A DNA stretch of 64,000 bases from an uncultured Oribacterium sp. (GCA_946413525.1 CAMKKZ010000013.1:1-64000), one strand, 5' to 3'; counted from the first letter of the stretch, positions 54,629 through 63,346 are shown. The notes: generated by a model not told the origin, from the sequence alone. Translations and numbers: made by a program.

Positions 54629-55534
54629 TTACAGATCCCCCTTGTAAACTCCGGCCGCTTTCGCGAGCATGATATTCCGTTTCGCGCCATCATAGAAAGC
54701 GATGTCAATCATCTTCCCATCCACGGTGAATACGCCGATGCCTTTTGCCTTTTTGTCATCAATCTCCCGGATGACTTTTTCAGAGAAGATGATCTCCTTC
54801 TGCGTCGGGGTGAAAATCTTGTGTACTATATCAATCTGTCGGGGGTTAATGCAGGATTTCCCATCAAAACCCATGTCATGGATCGTCTGTACATCCTTGC
54901 GGAAGCCTTCCATATCATCAAGGTTGGTCCAAACGGTATCAAAGCACTGCACGCCGGCAGCACGGGCCGCTATGATCATATGCTGCCTGGCGCCCATCAG
55001 CTCCACGCCCGTCCCGGTAATCTTCGTCTGCAGGTCCTTTGTATAGTCGCCTCCCGAAAGCGCAATGCCGATCATGCGGTCAGAAGCCATGCATACCTCA
55101 TAGGCATTCATGACGCCCTTGGCCGATTCAAGCGCGGCCATGATAAGGGTGGAACCCGGCTCCCTGTTGAATTCCTCTTCCGCCTGCACCACCTTTTCTT
55201 CCACTGCCCTTACCATGTCGGCATTTTCCGTCTTCGGGATGCGGATGACATCCGCGCCGCCTGCCACGGAGCAGCGGATATCCTCTTCCCATAGATCCGT
55301 ATCCAGTCCGTTGATCCTGACCACCCGCTCTGCCCCGCGGTAATCGATTGTCTTCAGGGCATGATAAAGGGAAAACCTCGCCGTATCCTTAGCCGTCACA
55401 GCAACCGCGTCCTCCAGATCCAGCATGAGTGAGTCAATCTTGTAAATATAAGGATCTTTGATAAGGGAAGGCTTCTGCGCGTTCAGAAACATCATGGATC
55501 TTCTTAATCTTTTCTTGTTCGGATTCTCAGTCAT
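54629..55534 (-). CDS. citE: Citrate lyase beta subunit (citryl-ACP lyase)
   Basis: 301 aa from ATG 55534 (MTENPNKKRLRRSMMF). Cleaves citryl-ACP to oxaloacetate and acetyl-ACP. HpcH/HpaI-type TIM barrel with LMLDLEDAVAVTAKDTARF, RINGLDTDLWEEDI, IRIPKTENADMV (metal and substrate residues) and GFDGKSCINPRQI. The start overlaps the citD stop as ATGA, with GGAGG 9 nt upstream inside citD, so the two are translationally coupled. Length is normal. Confidence 0.95.
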   Translation of the reverse strand: MTENPNKKRLRRSMMFLNAQKPSLIKDPYIYKIDSLMLDLEDAVAVTAKDTARFSLYHALKTIDYRGAERVVRINGLDTDLWEEDIRCSVAGGADVIRIPKTENADMVRAVEEKVVQAEEEFNREPGSTLIMAALESAKGVMNAYEVCMASDRMIGIALSGGDYTKDLQTKITGTGVELMGARQHMIIAARAAGVQCFDTVWTNLDDMEGFRKDVQTIHDMGFDGKSCINPRQIDIVHKIFTPTQKEIIFSEKVIREIDDKKAKGIGVFTVDGKMIDIAFYDGAKRNIMLAKAAGVYKGDL

Positions 55535-55830
55535 CTGATTGCACCTCCCCATGGCAAATTCTTGTCCTGTCCAACGGAGCGGAATACCGCGCCTTCAATC
55601 CTCGCCTTGATCGTGCAGTCCAGCGCGCCTTTGTCAACAATTGAGATCTTGACATTGTCAACACCCAGGTTCTTCAGAGTTTCAAATGTCACTTTGCGAA
55701 TCTGGTTCCCAAACTGATGAGCCACCGCGCTGTCAAGGCTGAACTCAACCGACCCGTTTCCGGGTTCCACGGTGACCTGGCAGTCACTGGACTCCATGGT
55801 ACCCGCAACCGCAGGTTTTTTTATTTCCAT
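55531..55830 (-). CDS. citD: Citrate lyase gamma subunit (acyl carrier protein)
   Basis: 99 aa. Carries the phosphoribosyl-dephospho-CoA prosthetic group. The attachment serine lies in AGTMESSDCQVTVEP near residue 14. The conserved late region DNVKISIVDKGALDCTIKAR is present. First gene of citDEF, with GGAGG 5 nt before the ATG and a 10-bp inverted repeat in its leader. Length and layout are normal. Confidence 0.93.
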   Translation of the reverse strand: MEIKKPAVAGTMESSDCQVTVEPGNGSVEFSLDSAVAHQFGNQIRKVTFETLKNLGVDNVKISIVDKGALDCTIKARIEGAVFRSVGQDKNLPWGGAIR

Positions 55831-55858
55831 AACATCCTCCTTGTATGTGGAAAATACA

Positions 55859-55894
55859 TTGCAGCTATCTGTTCGCCATGATTAATAGCTGCAA
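55859..55894 (-). promoter_or_regulatory. 10-bp inverted repeat before citD, possible operator
   Basis: TTGCAGCTAT (55859-55868) and ATAGCTGCAA (55885-55894) are a perfect inverted repeat with a 16-nt spacer, 29 nt before the citD start. It could be a regulator site or an RNA hairpin. No clear -10/-35 was found nearby. Confidence 0.45.
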
Positions 55895-55925
55895 AATGCT
55901 TATGAAGCACAAAAGAAACACAAGC

Positions 55926-56522
55926 TCAGCGGCTCAGCTCGTCAAGCGTGCTGCCATAGGAATCAAGGAACTCATCCATAAAGATTCCCGTCTCCGGAAG
56001 CTCTTCGCGAAGCTCCTGAAGCTGCCTTCGGATGCTCTCCCTGGCAGTACGGAACTCGCTGTTTCCGGATTTCTCTTCTTCCAGGCATTTGATATACGCG
56101 GAAAGCTTGTCAGCCGCTTTGACAAGCCTCCTCAAATATCGCTCCCCTTCCCCATCTCCCGGGCGGAAAATGTCCTCATACACAGGCCGGAGATCCTCGG
56201 GCAGGCGGGACAGCAGCCTGTCCTCTGCCTCCTTCTCCACCTCCCTGTAGGCCATTTTCAAAGAGCGGCTGTGATACTTTACTGGGGTCGGCATGTCCCC
56301 CGTGATGATTTCCGCCGCGTCATGATAAAGGCCTACGAGGGCCGCTTTCTCAGCATTCAGCTTCCTTGAAAAACGCACATTGCCAATCGTGCAAAGCGCA
56401 TGGGCGATCATGGCGACCTCCAGGCTGTGTTCCGACAGGCTTTCCGTCCTGCTGTTCCGCATAAGGACCCAGCGCGTAATATATTTCATCCTGGCAATGC
56501 TGGCGAAAAATCCATAACCCAT
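55926..56522 (-). CDS. YfbR-like HD-domain 5'-deoxynucleotidase
   Basis: 198 aa. Hydrolyses deoxynucleoside 5'-monophosphates in the family. HD-fold metal ligands are visible: SLSEHSLEVAMIAHAL (first His), YHDAAEIITGDMPTPVKYHS (HD motif with the YfbR-specific continuation) and the late aspartate in LVKAADKLSAYIKCLEEEK. Length equals the family norm. GGGGAG lies just before the ATG. It is 29 nt after the Bax-inhibitor gene, so the two are probably co-transcribed; citD begins 96 nt on. Confidence 0.88.
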   Translation of the reverse strand: MGYGFFASIARMKYITRWVLMRNSRTESLSEHSLEVAMIAHALCTIGNVRFSRKLNAEKAALVGLYHDAAEIITGDMPTPVKYHSRSLKMAYREVEKEAEDRLLSRLPEDLRPVYEDIFRPGDGEGERYLRRLVKAADKLSAYIKCLEEEKSGNSEFRTARESIRRQLQELREELPETGIFMDEFLDSYGSTLDELSR

Positions 56523-56550
56523 ATATCTCCCCTGATCCTTCGCCCCGTGA

Positions 56551-57309
56551 TCATCGCTTCTTATTCATTAGGGAAAGAATGCGTATGAAGATGTTGATTA
56601 CATCCATATACAATGACAAAGCCGTAATGACGGCAAAGCTGGCGGTCTTCGGGTATCTCTGTCCCCTTGCCCAGTCAAAACCAATATAAAGGGAGAAAAG
56701 GAAAAGGCCTATCACGCCGAACAGGCCGTAATTGTAAAAGCCAAAAATCATGGCTGCCACCTCGGCCACCAAAAGCCCGATCAGGGAGGTGAAAAGCGTC
56801 CTCCCGATCGACAGAAAGGCATTCGGCATGAATATAGCTGCCGCAGTCATGGTAAGGAGTACCAGGAAAGTCATGGCGCCGGCAGTCAAAACCAGCGGCA
56901 TGGCGTACAGCGGCACAATGGTGGACAGCAGCGCGCCGAAACCTGCCACGCAAATCGTATAGCCAAGCAGGGAAAGGGCATAATTTTGACGTGAGGCAAT
57001 ATGCCCGCCAGCAAAGCTCGTCACGAAAAATGCCAGAGTAAAAAGAAACGGATGTCCGGCATAAATGTAGAACATATACCGGCCAAGAAGGGCGCAAAGC
57101 CCAACCGTCAGCAAAATGCCATATAGCAGGTGGACGCCCACAAGCACATTATACATCCTGCCCGACACGGTGCGGTCGGAAAGCAATTCACCTTCATTGG
57201 AAAAAACCGCATTGTTCCCATTAACCTGAAAAGCATCCGGATTCTCCCCCCACCCGTTCCTGCTTTCGTCCTGCCAGTTTTTTTCATTATCCCATCCATA
57301 ATTATCCAT
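56551..57309 (-). CDS. Bax inhibitor-1/YccA family membrane protein
   Basis: 252 aa from ATG 57309 (MDNYGWDNEKNWQDE; AAAGGAGAG upstream). A polar 40-residue N-terminus is followed by seven membrane helices (LVGVHLLYGILLTVGLCALL; LFGVIGLFLFSLYIGFDWAR) and the family end ALSLYMDVINIFIRILSLM. Family members are suggested ion leak channels or modulators of membrane proteases. The C-terminal aspartate region (YMD) is present. The upstream in-frame extension to 57414 starts in repeat sequence without a ribosome site. Confidence 0.87.
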   Translation of the reverse strand: MDNYGWDNEKNWQDESRNGWGENPDAFQVNGNNAVFSNEGELLSDRTVSGRMYNVLVGVHLLYGILLTVGLCALLGRYMFYIYAGHPFLFTLAFFVTSFAGGHIASRQNYALSLLGYTICVAGFGALLSTIVPLYAMPLVLTAGAMTFLVLLTMTAAAIFMPNAFLSIGRTLFTSLIGLLVAEVAAMIFGFYNYGLFGVIGLFLFSLYIGFDWARGQRYPKTASFAVITALSLYMDVINIFIRILSLMNKKR

Positions 57310-57416
57310 ACAGCTCTCTCCTTTCGTTTTTTTGCTTGTCAAACTGCTATTGCTCTCTATTATTTGCTCTCTATTATTGCAGATTGAATTGCAGCTTGTA
57401 TTGCAGATTAACATTT

Positions 57417-57470
57417 GGTTTCGCTCTCTTTAATCCCTGACAAAAAGCGGCAGTATCGCAAGGCACAAAG
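57417..57470 (-). repeat. Divergent copy of the dispersed hairpin element
   Basis: Minus strand: TTGCGATACTGCCGCTTTTT, GTCAGGGATTAAAGAG. The 5' half matches well; the hairpin is weak (GATTAA/TTAATC). It lies 110 nt before the Bax-inhibitor start and not against its ribosome site. Confidence 0.5.
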
Positions 57471-57679
57471 AAATTCATCTAGTTTTATTATAACACAAAT
57501 CTTTCTTCTTATGTCAGATTTCACAAAAATTTTAAAATATTTCCATCCACTTCTCTTCCCGCCATCGGTATTCCAAGCAGGTTTATGCCAGCATCGTGAA
57601 AGAATGATTTACTGTATAAAAATAAATTTCAAACATGAAAATGTACTTTATAAAAATAAAAAAAAATTTTTCAAATTTG

Positions 57680-57709
57680 TTGACACTAATGGAGTATTCT
57701 TGTTAACAT
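57680..57709 (+). promoter_or_regulatory. Sigma-A-type promoter before the LysR fragment
   Basis: Plus strand: TTGACA (57680-57685), 18-nt spacer, TAACAT (57704-57709). Confidence 0.55.
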
Positions 57710-57780
57710 AAGTATCGACCTATTTTGTATTCAGGTCATGCATTGACTTGATTTTTAAGTCTACGGAGGCAGTTTTACAA

Positions 57781-58053
57781 ATGTATAGCAAGTATCTAAA
57801 ATCTTTTATTCTGGCGGCAGATCTAAACAGTTTCAACAAGGCAGCAGCAGAACTCAAGGTCTCTCCCACAGCCATCATGCGGCAAATGGACGTACTGGAG
57901 AAAAGCACAGGAGTCAAACTTCTCAAAAGGACAAACCATGGCGTATGGCTGACAAAAGCCGGGGAATATTTCTACAAAGAATCAAAAGAGATTATAGAAC
58001 GATGTGACAATATTATACAGAAAGCAAAAGAAATCGAGTCCATGGAGTCATGA
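57781..58053 (+). CDS. LysR-type DNA-binding domain only (truncated regulator)
   Basis: 90 aa from ATG 57781 (MYSKYLKSFILAADLNSFNK). Typical LysR winged helix-turn-helix (FNKAAAELKVSPTAIMRQMD; LLKRTNHGVWLTKAGEYFY) and the first part of the linker helix. LysR regulators are usually about 300 aa; here a TGA ends the protein where the effector-binding domain should start, and I see no continuation in other frames of the following 150 bp. It may be a remnant or a free-standing DNA-binding protein. The promoter and the terminator at 58199 suggest it is still transcribed. Confidence 0.7.
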   Translation: MYSKYLKSFILAADLNSFNKAAAELKVSPTAIMRQMDVLEKSTGVKLLKRTNHGVWLTKAGEYFYKESKEIIERCDNIIQKAKEIESMES

Positions 58054-58198
58054 CAAAGTCATCATGTTCACAAATTTTGGATTCTATCATGAGTCATATC
58101 ATGAGTCATATAACGAAATTAATTTTTTGTCTGTTTTAATAAAAGGCACTCATCACATAAAGTATCAGCATGATTACGCATATTTCCCAAAGAAGCAA

Positions 58199-58242
58199 TA
58201 CCCCGAAATCCGCAGCTTGCCGCAGATACCGGGGTACTTTTG
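58199..58242 (+). terminator. Terminator after the LysR fragment
   Basis: TACCCCG (58199-58205) and CGGGGTA (58230-58236) with an inner CGCAG-rich loop, then CTTTTGT. Confidence 0.6.
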
Positions 58243-58302
58243 TATTGTCCATGAAAAGCCATAAAGACCCTTCATGACCATTTTCTGAACCGTTCCCTTA
58301 TC

Positions 58303-59097
58303 TCATATCTCCCAATCCCTGATTTCCATCAGGGCTGGAATCAGCTCCTTCGCGCTCCTCCGAAGGATGACCCTTCCCTTTTCGGCGCTTGCGCCCGCGG
58401 GATTGCCCCCAATGCCGATGGGGCGTCCATGGCAGTCCTCAAGATCCTCCCCCATCCATGGCAGCGCCGCCGGGCCGGAAAAATTAACAGCGTTCTTCCC
58501 GCGATAGCCGCCCGCCTTATATCCCGTCTCCGACAGGGAAGGCTTCACTGATTCCGGGCGAATCGCCATGACCATGGATGTTTCCATTTCTCCCCCATGA
58601 AAATCCCAGGAATTGCCCTCCGAAATCGTTGCCTGAACCTCGGGATGGGAAAACGCGCCGGAAGAAAGGATGAATGCGTAAATGCCGAAATCATGTCTAA
58701 GCTGTCTTGAGAGCAGTTCCACTGCCGGACGGTTGCCTCCATGACAGACCAGGAATACCAGCTTCCGGAAGCCGTGGGTATGAAGGCTCTCGGCAATGTC
58801 ATACAATACATGATAATATGTATCCGGCTTCATCGTAATGGATCCGGGAAAGGCCATATGCTCCACACTCAATCCGACCGGGATTGCCGGAAACAAAAGC
58901 ATCGGAAAATCAGGATCCCTCTTCTCCATCTCCTGCCTGATGTATTCGGGCATGGCCCCCGCTATCATCATGTCTGTCCCAAGGGGAGCCTGGTGCCCAT
59001 GCTGTTCCACAGCCCCCAGGGGAATTAATACTATTGTCTCTTCCCTGACGATCTGCCCCATCTCATAACTTGTCAAATCCGCATAGTTCCGTATCAT
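58303..59097 (-). CDS. Creatininase-family amidohydrolase
   Basis: About 264 aa from ATG 59097 (MIRNYADLTSYEMG; AGGAG upstream). Metal-site motifs of the family: LIPLGAVEQHGHQAPLGTD (Glu, His and Asp ligands), VFLVCHGGNRPAV, and WDFHGGEMETSMVMAI. Members act on creatinine, formamide intermediates of riboflavin/F420 synthesis or mycofactocin; the closeness to ribU fits a riboflavin-related guess but does not prove it. It begins about 100 nt after the ribU stop on the same strand and may share its riboswitch-controlled transcript. Confidence 0.85.
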   Translation of the reverse strand: MIRNYADLTSYEMGQIVREETIVLIPLGAVEQHGHQAPLGTDMMIAGAMPEYIRQEMEKRDPDFPMLLFPAIPVGLSVEHMAFPGSITMKPDTYYHVLYDIAESLHTHGFRKLVFLVCHGGNRPAVELLSRQLRHDFGIYAFILSSGAFSHPEVQATISEGNSWDFHGGEMETSMVMAIRPESVKPSLSETGYKAGGYRGKNAVNFSGPAALPWMGEDLEDCHGRPIGIGGNPAGASAEKGRVILRRSAKELIPALMEIRDWEI

Positions 59098-59159
59098 ACC
59101 CTCTCCTGAATACCCCTTGCCGTTATGATTCTTCTTTATCCTCATGAGCCATTTTGTCC

Positions 59160-59196
59160 CACGGGCAGTTCGTTATGTCAGAACTCAGAGCGGCAT
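59160..59196 (+). repeat. Partial plus-oriented copy of the dispersed hairpin element
   Basis: GTTCGTTATGTCAGAACTCA then GAGCGGCA matches the first arm of the copy at 2564; the second arm is missing. It lies between the ribU stop and the creatininase gene start. Confidence 0.5.
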
Positions 59197-59200
59197 TTCC

Positions 59201-59854
59201 CTAAGCCGCCTTCTCCCGCTCCAGCTTAAACATCGGCATCGCGGCAGCGAGGCGCCCGAAAAGCAGATATCCTATGGAATAGTTCAGAGAAAGCTTGATG
59301 ATATTGAACGGAATCGTCGCAAGGACAATGAAGCCAGGCAGATTCCTGATCATCGGGTTCACAGACGAAACCATAAGTACGACATCATTAAGGGAAACCC
59401 CCATGGCCGCCGCGTACATGGGGAGGGTAATGCAGGCATTGCAAAAACACATGAAGGCAATTCTTATGATCGCGCTGACCGTAAGCGCACTTGCCATCCC
59501 CTTCCTGCTCTTTCCTGTCTTCCGGAGGATATACCACATTGGCAGGACGAATAAAAACGCGCCGATAAGATTGGAAAATTCACCCACATACATGGAGTTC
59601 GTGCCCACTGTCGCCAGCTTGATCAGAATCTTGATGATTTCCACGCAGAGGGCGGGGACAGGTCCCATAGAAAAAAGCGCGATCACCGTAGGAACATCGC
59701 TGAAATCCACCTTGTAAAACGGGGGAAAGAAAGGAATCGAAAACTCCAGGGACATCAGCACCCCACCCAGAGCGGCCAGGAGCCCGGTGAAGACCAGCCT
59801 TTGTATCTTCAGGTTTGACTGTACCGCGTTATCCATGTTATCCATTGTTGACAT
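59201..59854 (-). CDS. ribU: ECF transporter riboflavin-binding S component RibU
   Basis: 217 aa with about six membrane helices. RibU binds riboflavin and docks on the shared ECF module for import. Signature regions are visible: LVFTGLLAALGGVLMSLEF, IPFFPPFYKVDFSDVPTVIA, and KLATVGTNSMYVGEFSNLIG. GGAGG precedes the ATG (MSTMDNMDNAV) by about 6 nt. An FMN riboswitch lies about 700 nt upstream on the same strand with no other gene between, which strongly supports the riboflavin assignment. The energising ATPases are elsewhere. Confidence 0.92.
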   Translation of the reverse strand: MSTMDNMDNAVQSNLKIQRLVFTGLLAALGGVLMSLEFSIPFFPPFYKVDFSDVPTVIALFSMGPVPALCVEIIKILIKLATVGTNSMYVGEFSNLIGAFLFVLPMWYILRKTGKSRKGMASALTVSAIIRIAFMCFCNACITLPMYAAAMGVSLNDVVLMVSSVNPMIRNLPGFIVLATIPFNIIKLSLNYSIGYLLFGRLAAAMPMFKLEREKAA

Positions 59855-60059
59855 ATATTACCTCCTGTTATTAGGTGACCGGGAAAGGCTGCCTGCCTTA
59901 ACCCGAATGACCGGCCTGTGTCCGCCGCGCCAGTCAGGGCAAGGATGATGGAAACCCCTGCTCGTCGCGCGATCCGTCCCCGGCAAAGCCGGGACAATTC
60001 CCTGCACGGGCCTGTGCAATCGAGCAAGGGTGATGAAATCCCCCTGCTCGTCCGCGAAC

Positions 60060-60245
60060 TGCCAGTTGTCTATTGCCAATTTGTCAGTTGTTATTTGACA
60101 ATTATCTATTGCCAATTTGTCAATTGACGATTGCCTATTGCCATTTGCCATTTGACGATTGTCTATTGCCATTTGCCATTTGACGATTGTCCATTGCCAT
60201 TTGACGATTGTCTATTGCCATTTGCCAACTGCCATTTGCCATTAG
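60060..60245. repeat. 28-bp minisatellite inside the ribU leader
   Basis: Three consecutive units start TTGACGATTG at 60124, 60152 and 60180 (period 28), a shortened one starts at 60201, and degenerate units (TTGCCAATTTGTCA) extend to about 60060. It lies between the FMN riboswitch and ribU. Positions 59860-60060 and 60310-60560 show no gene. Confidence 0.8.
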
Positions 60246-60274
60246 ACAGCATCTTCCTCTGGCAGCTTCGCGAT

Positions 60275-60307
60275 AACAAAATGCCCGACGTCTTCAGGAC
60301 GCCGGGC
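60275..60307 (-). terminator. Terminator-like hairpin in the ribU leader
   Basis: Minus strand: GCCCGGCGTC and GACGTCGGGC around CTGAA, then ATTTTGTT. It lies about 255 nt after the riboswitch and may be the expression platform or an additional stop. Confidence 0.5.
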
Positions 60308-60561
60308 TTGACAACAATGGGATTGAAATGAATGTGTTCTGAATCTGAATCAGACATTTAAGACACTCTACTGATGTTTTAAATACGTCTGCCAATAATG
60401 CTTCTGCCCATCTTATTTACCCACTAACTTACTCAATCAATCAGTCAGTCAAATTCTATCTCACTCATTCTCATTCCCGAAACCATTCCCAGGTTGACGC
60501 GGAAACATTATCGAATGCATAGAGCCAGAACCAGGCAGAGGCAGAGCCAGAACCATATTGT

Positions 60562-60668
60562 TTCTTCTCCCATCCAGACTATACTGTCGGTACCGGAATC
60601 ACACCGGATCAGCCATAAATGCTCGCGGACTATACCGCCGGTCGGGAATCACACCCTGCCCCGAAGAA
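60562..60668 (-). promoter_or_regulatory. FMN riboswitch (RFN element)
   Basis: Minus strand shows the RFN consensus in order: TTCGGGGCAGGGTG, CCGACCGGCGGTATAGTCC, GCGAGC, a GATCCGGTG arm, GGTACCGACAGTATAGTC and TGGATGGGAGAAG. FMN binding typically ends transcription or blocks translation of riboflavin genes. It controls ribU downstream. Confidence 0.95.
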
Positions 60669-60676
60669 CTTAGAAC

Positions 60677-60705
60677 ATTATATTCCACTGCCAGGAATTA
60701 TGCAA
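60677..60705 (-). promoter_or_regulatory. Promoter of the FMN riboswitch transcript
   Basis: Minus strand -10 TATAAT (60677-60682) with a weak -35 TTGCAT (60700-60705) at 17 nt. It starts transcription just before the riboswitch. Confidence 0.55.
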
Positions 60706-60794
60706 GAATATTTTGCAAACTTTTCTGATGAATGGTACAATTAATGACAGCTTTGGCAAGAGACACATTGTTTGGATGAACATATTTGCATGAG

Positions 60795-60880
60795 AAGCAT
60801 TGGAGGCATTGTTTGGAGGCATTGTTTACATTAGAGGCATTTTTTGAAGGCATTGTTTGGAGGCATTGTTTGCACGTGGT
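60795..60880. repeat. GGAGGCATTGTTT tandem repeat
   Basis: About five imperfect 13-18-nt units (GGAGGCATTGTTT and variants with TTAGAGGCATTTTTTGAA) between the riboswitch promoter and the lipoprotein gene. Confidence 0.7.
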
Positions 60881-60965
60881 TGATCTGGGCATACACTTCC
60901 AGATTACGGCATTGTTTACATGACGCGCTTTAAATGAGAATGATTACATGAATGGGAGGCAATGT

Positions 60966-63161
60966 ATGAAAAAGAACACAAACAAAATGTCATTGATTGT
61001 TTTTACGGCTATGATTGTTTCCGCTCAGCTTATTTTTTCAGGCTGCGGAAGCCAGCCATCCGGCAGCCAGCCCGTGAAAACAACCCCCTCCATTGGCCAA
61101 AGTGATGAAGCCGGCGAAACTGGCAAAGCAGAAAAAGCCGGCGAAGCTGGCGAAGCAGATAAAGCCGATGAAGCTGGCGAAACAGATAAAGCCGATGAAG
61201 CCGGCAAAGCTGGCGAAGCCGATGAAGCCGGCAAAGCTGGCGAAGCCGATGAAGCCGGCAAAGCTGGCAAAGCTGACGAAGCCGATGAAGCCGGCAAAGC
61301 GAAAGAAACGGTGATATCTTCAGAAAAGGCCGAGACTGAATCGGATGTCAAATCGAAGGCTGAGGCTTCGGAGACGGAACCGCTTGACAAGCAGGCGGCA
61401 GAAGGCTCGGAGGCGGAACCGCTTGACAGCCAGACGGAAAAATCTTTAAAGCCCGATGCAGATGAAAATGAAGAAATTCTCCCGCTGAAATATTCCCTTG
61501 ATGAGTATGAAAGGGTTTACCCGGGTCTTGCCTGGGAGGAGAAGGAATATATCGGCAGCACAGAGCTTATCAGCATCAGCACAAAGGGTTACGAAAAGCT
61601 TCAGGAAGCCCTGGACGCCATGAATGAGGCGAACAAGAAATCAACGGACGAGGCCTTTCGCTCCCAGGCAACGGAACTGGCTTCCCCGGACTTCAATGAA
61701 TACCAGCGGGAGCTGCTCCCCTTTTCCGGGACTACCCGTCTTGACGTTAAAAGGGCGGACTCAAGGGTACTGAGCCTGAGTCAATCCAATGATAGCTGGC
61801 TCGGAGGCGCGCACCCCTATTTCTATAGCAGAGGCTTCACCTATGATTCAAAAAGCGGCAGGCTCCTCGACTTAAAGGACGTGGCTTCAGATTACGACGC
61901 ATTGTATGAGGCGGTTTTGAAGAAGCTTTCCGAATATGAACACAGTGACGGCTTCTTCGACGAATGGGAAGAGACGCTTCATGATGGTTTCTATGGAAGC
62001 GGGGATCTTCCTAATTTCTGTCTTACTGTTGACGGATTCGAGATCTGGTTCAACCAATATGAAATCGGCCCTTATGTAATCGGGCCGGTCACGTTGGATT
62101 TTATCACGGAAGAAGACAGGGGGCTGCTCAAACCGGAATATGATCCGGGATCCGGCGAGGGAGGAATCCCCTGGCCGGAAACGCCTGAAAATTCCGGGCG
62201 CAGCAGCATCTTTGCCCAGGAATTATGCCGCGAGGAGGGTTACTATAAAGACAGTGTGGATAATGAGTATAATTACTCTTTTGTCCTCCCCTTCATTGAC
62301 GGAGTGAACAGCGATTACATAGATGAGGTCAACCGGGAAATTGGAGAAATAAAGATGCAATATGTGGACCAGGCTTTGGATGAAATGGCCGAAAATCTCA
62401 GCCTGACCACTTCCCTGGCAGACTATTCAATAGAAAACTACAAAGGCATTACTTCCGTACTCATTACCATCCCTATGGATTCGGATATCATTAATTACTA
62501 CTGCTGGAATATACGCGCGGACGGGAGCAAGGCGGATAATGAAGATCTGCTGGAAGCTTTCGGGCTTACACCGCAGGAGTTCACGGATAAGGCAAGGGAA
62601 GTCCTTTCAGAGGAAATGGGTCCCGCTACGAATGACGTGGAAGCGGATGCGGAGCTCAGGGAGGAATTAAACCAGCTTCGTGAGAAAACCCTTTCGGAAG
62701 AAAACTGCAACGCGGATATGCCGATCTTCATTTCAGAAGACAGATTCCTGTCCTTCATAGCAGGAATCTATACGCCCGCAGGCGCGGGATACTATGAGGG
62801 GCTTTACAGGATTCCCGGAACGGAGCATAGGAAGGACGGGCTTACACGGCTGACTCTGAACCCTTTGAGCATGGATAATATCCGAAAAAGCGAAGATTGT
62901 TACTTCCTTCGGGATCAGGACGGGGAAAATGAGTACCGCTTTGATGAGAACACCGTACTGATCAAAGGCCTGCCCTGCTATGATGACGGCTGTGGCGCTA
63001 TGGAATGGATGGAGAGATATCTGGAACACCCGGCCTTTGACAACGGGGACGAAGAGGATAATTATCGGCTCAGCGGCTTTGCCCCAGGGGACATCATGAC
63101 GATTCTTGTGGATAAAGACAGACATATAGACGTTTTTCAAGACATAAGCTACTGGGATTGA
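60966..63161 (+). CDS. Lipoprotein with EAGKAD repeats and an RsiV-like (DUF4163/DUF3298) C-terminal domain
   Basis: About 731 aa from ATG 60966 (MKKNTNKMSLIVF; GGGAGG 6 nt upstream; the ATG at 60948 overlaps that site). Lipoprotein signal ending LIFSGC. Residues about 45-120 are imperfect repeats of EAGKAGEADEAGKAGEAD type, followed by a Glu/Ser/Lys linker to about 175. Then a DUF4163/DUF3298-like domain as in RsiV: SLSQSNDSWLGGAHPYFYSR, FTYDSKSGRLLDLKDVASD, and WFNQYEIGPYVIGPVTLDF. A second part to the C-terminus looks like another, partly similar domain (YNYSFVLPFIDGVNSDYIDE). RsiV binds lysozyme in Bacillus; here no sigma factor or membrane anchor of that type is nearby. Likely a surface protein of unknown ligand. 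Confidence 0.78.
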   Translation: MKKNTNKMSLIVFTAMIVSAQLIFSGCGSQPSGSQPVKTTPSIGQSDEAGETGKAEKAGEAGEADKADEAGETDKADEAGKAGEADEAGKAGEADEAGKAGKADEADEAGKAKETVISSEKAETESDVKSKAEASETEPLDKQAAEGSEAEPLDSQTEKSLKPDADENEEILPLKYSLDEYERVYPGLAWEEKEYIGSTELISISTKGYEKLQEALDAMNEANKKSTDEAFRSQATELASPDFNEYQRELLPFSGTTRLDVKRADSRVLSLSQSNDSWLGGAHPYFYSRGFTYDSKSGRLLDLKDVASDYDALYEAVLKKLSEYEHSDGFFDEWEETLHDGFYGSGDLPNFCLTVDGFEIWFNQYEIGPYVIGPVTLDFITEEDRGLLKPEYDPGSGEGGIPWPETPENSGRSSIFAQELCREEGYYKDSVDNEYNYSFVLPFIDGVNSDYIDEVNREIGEIKMQYVDQALDEMAENLSLTTSLADYSIENYKGITSVLITIPMDSDIINYYCWNIRADGSKADNEDLLEAFGLTPQEFTDKAREVLSEEMGPATNDVEADAELREELNQLREKTLSEENCNADMPIFISEDRFLSFIAGIYTPAGAGYYEGLYRIPGTEHRKDGLTRLTLNPLSMDNIRKSEDCYFLRDQDGENEYRFDENTVLIKGLPCYDDGCGAMEWMERYLEHPAFDNGDEEDNYRLSGFAPGDIMTILVDKDRHIDVFQDISYWD

Positions 63162-63346
63162 GCCAGAACTATTCCTTTTTTTTCAAAGGCCCGAACAATT
63201 CTCATTAAAAGATCCAGGACATTCAACTTTCAAATGCCCATGATAAAAAATACCTTTCCAAAACCCCGTGCATTTGCCTTTCTAAGGAAACTCCGATTTA
63301 AGCGTTTCCGGTGCTGAAATTTCCTTTGCATTTTCGTGTACATTAC

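Noticed and set aside
53061-54647. 528-codon plus-strand open frame opposite citF
   Set aside because: Mirror of a clear citF gene; its translation has no recognisable domain and no ribosome site.
60060-60245. Possible CRISPR array
   Set aside because: Units are contiguous 28-mers without unique spacers, and no cas gene is nearby.
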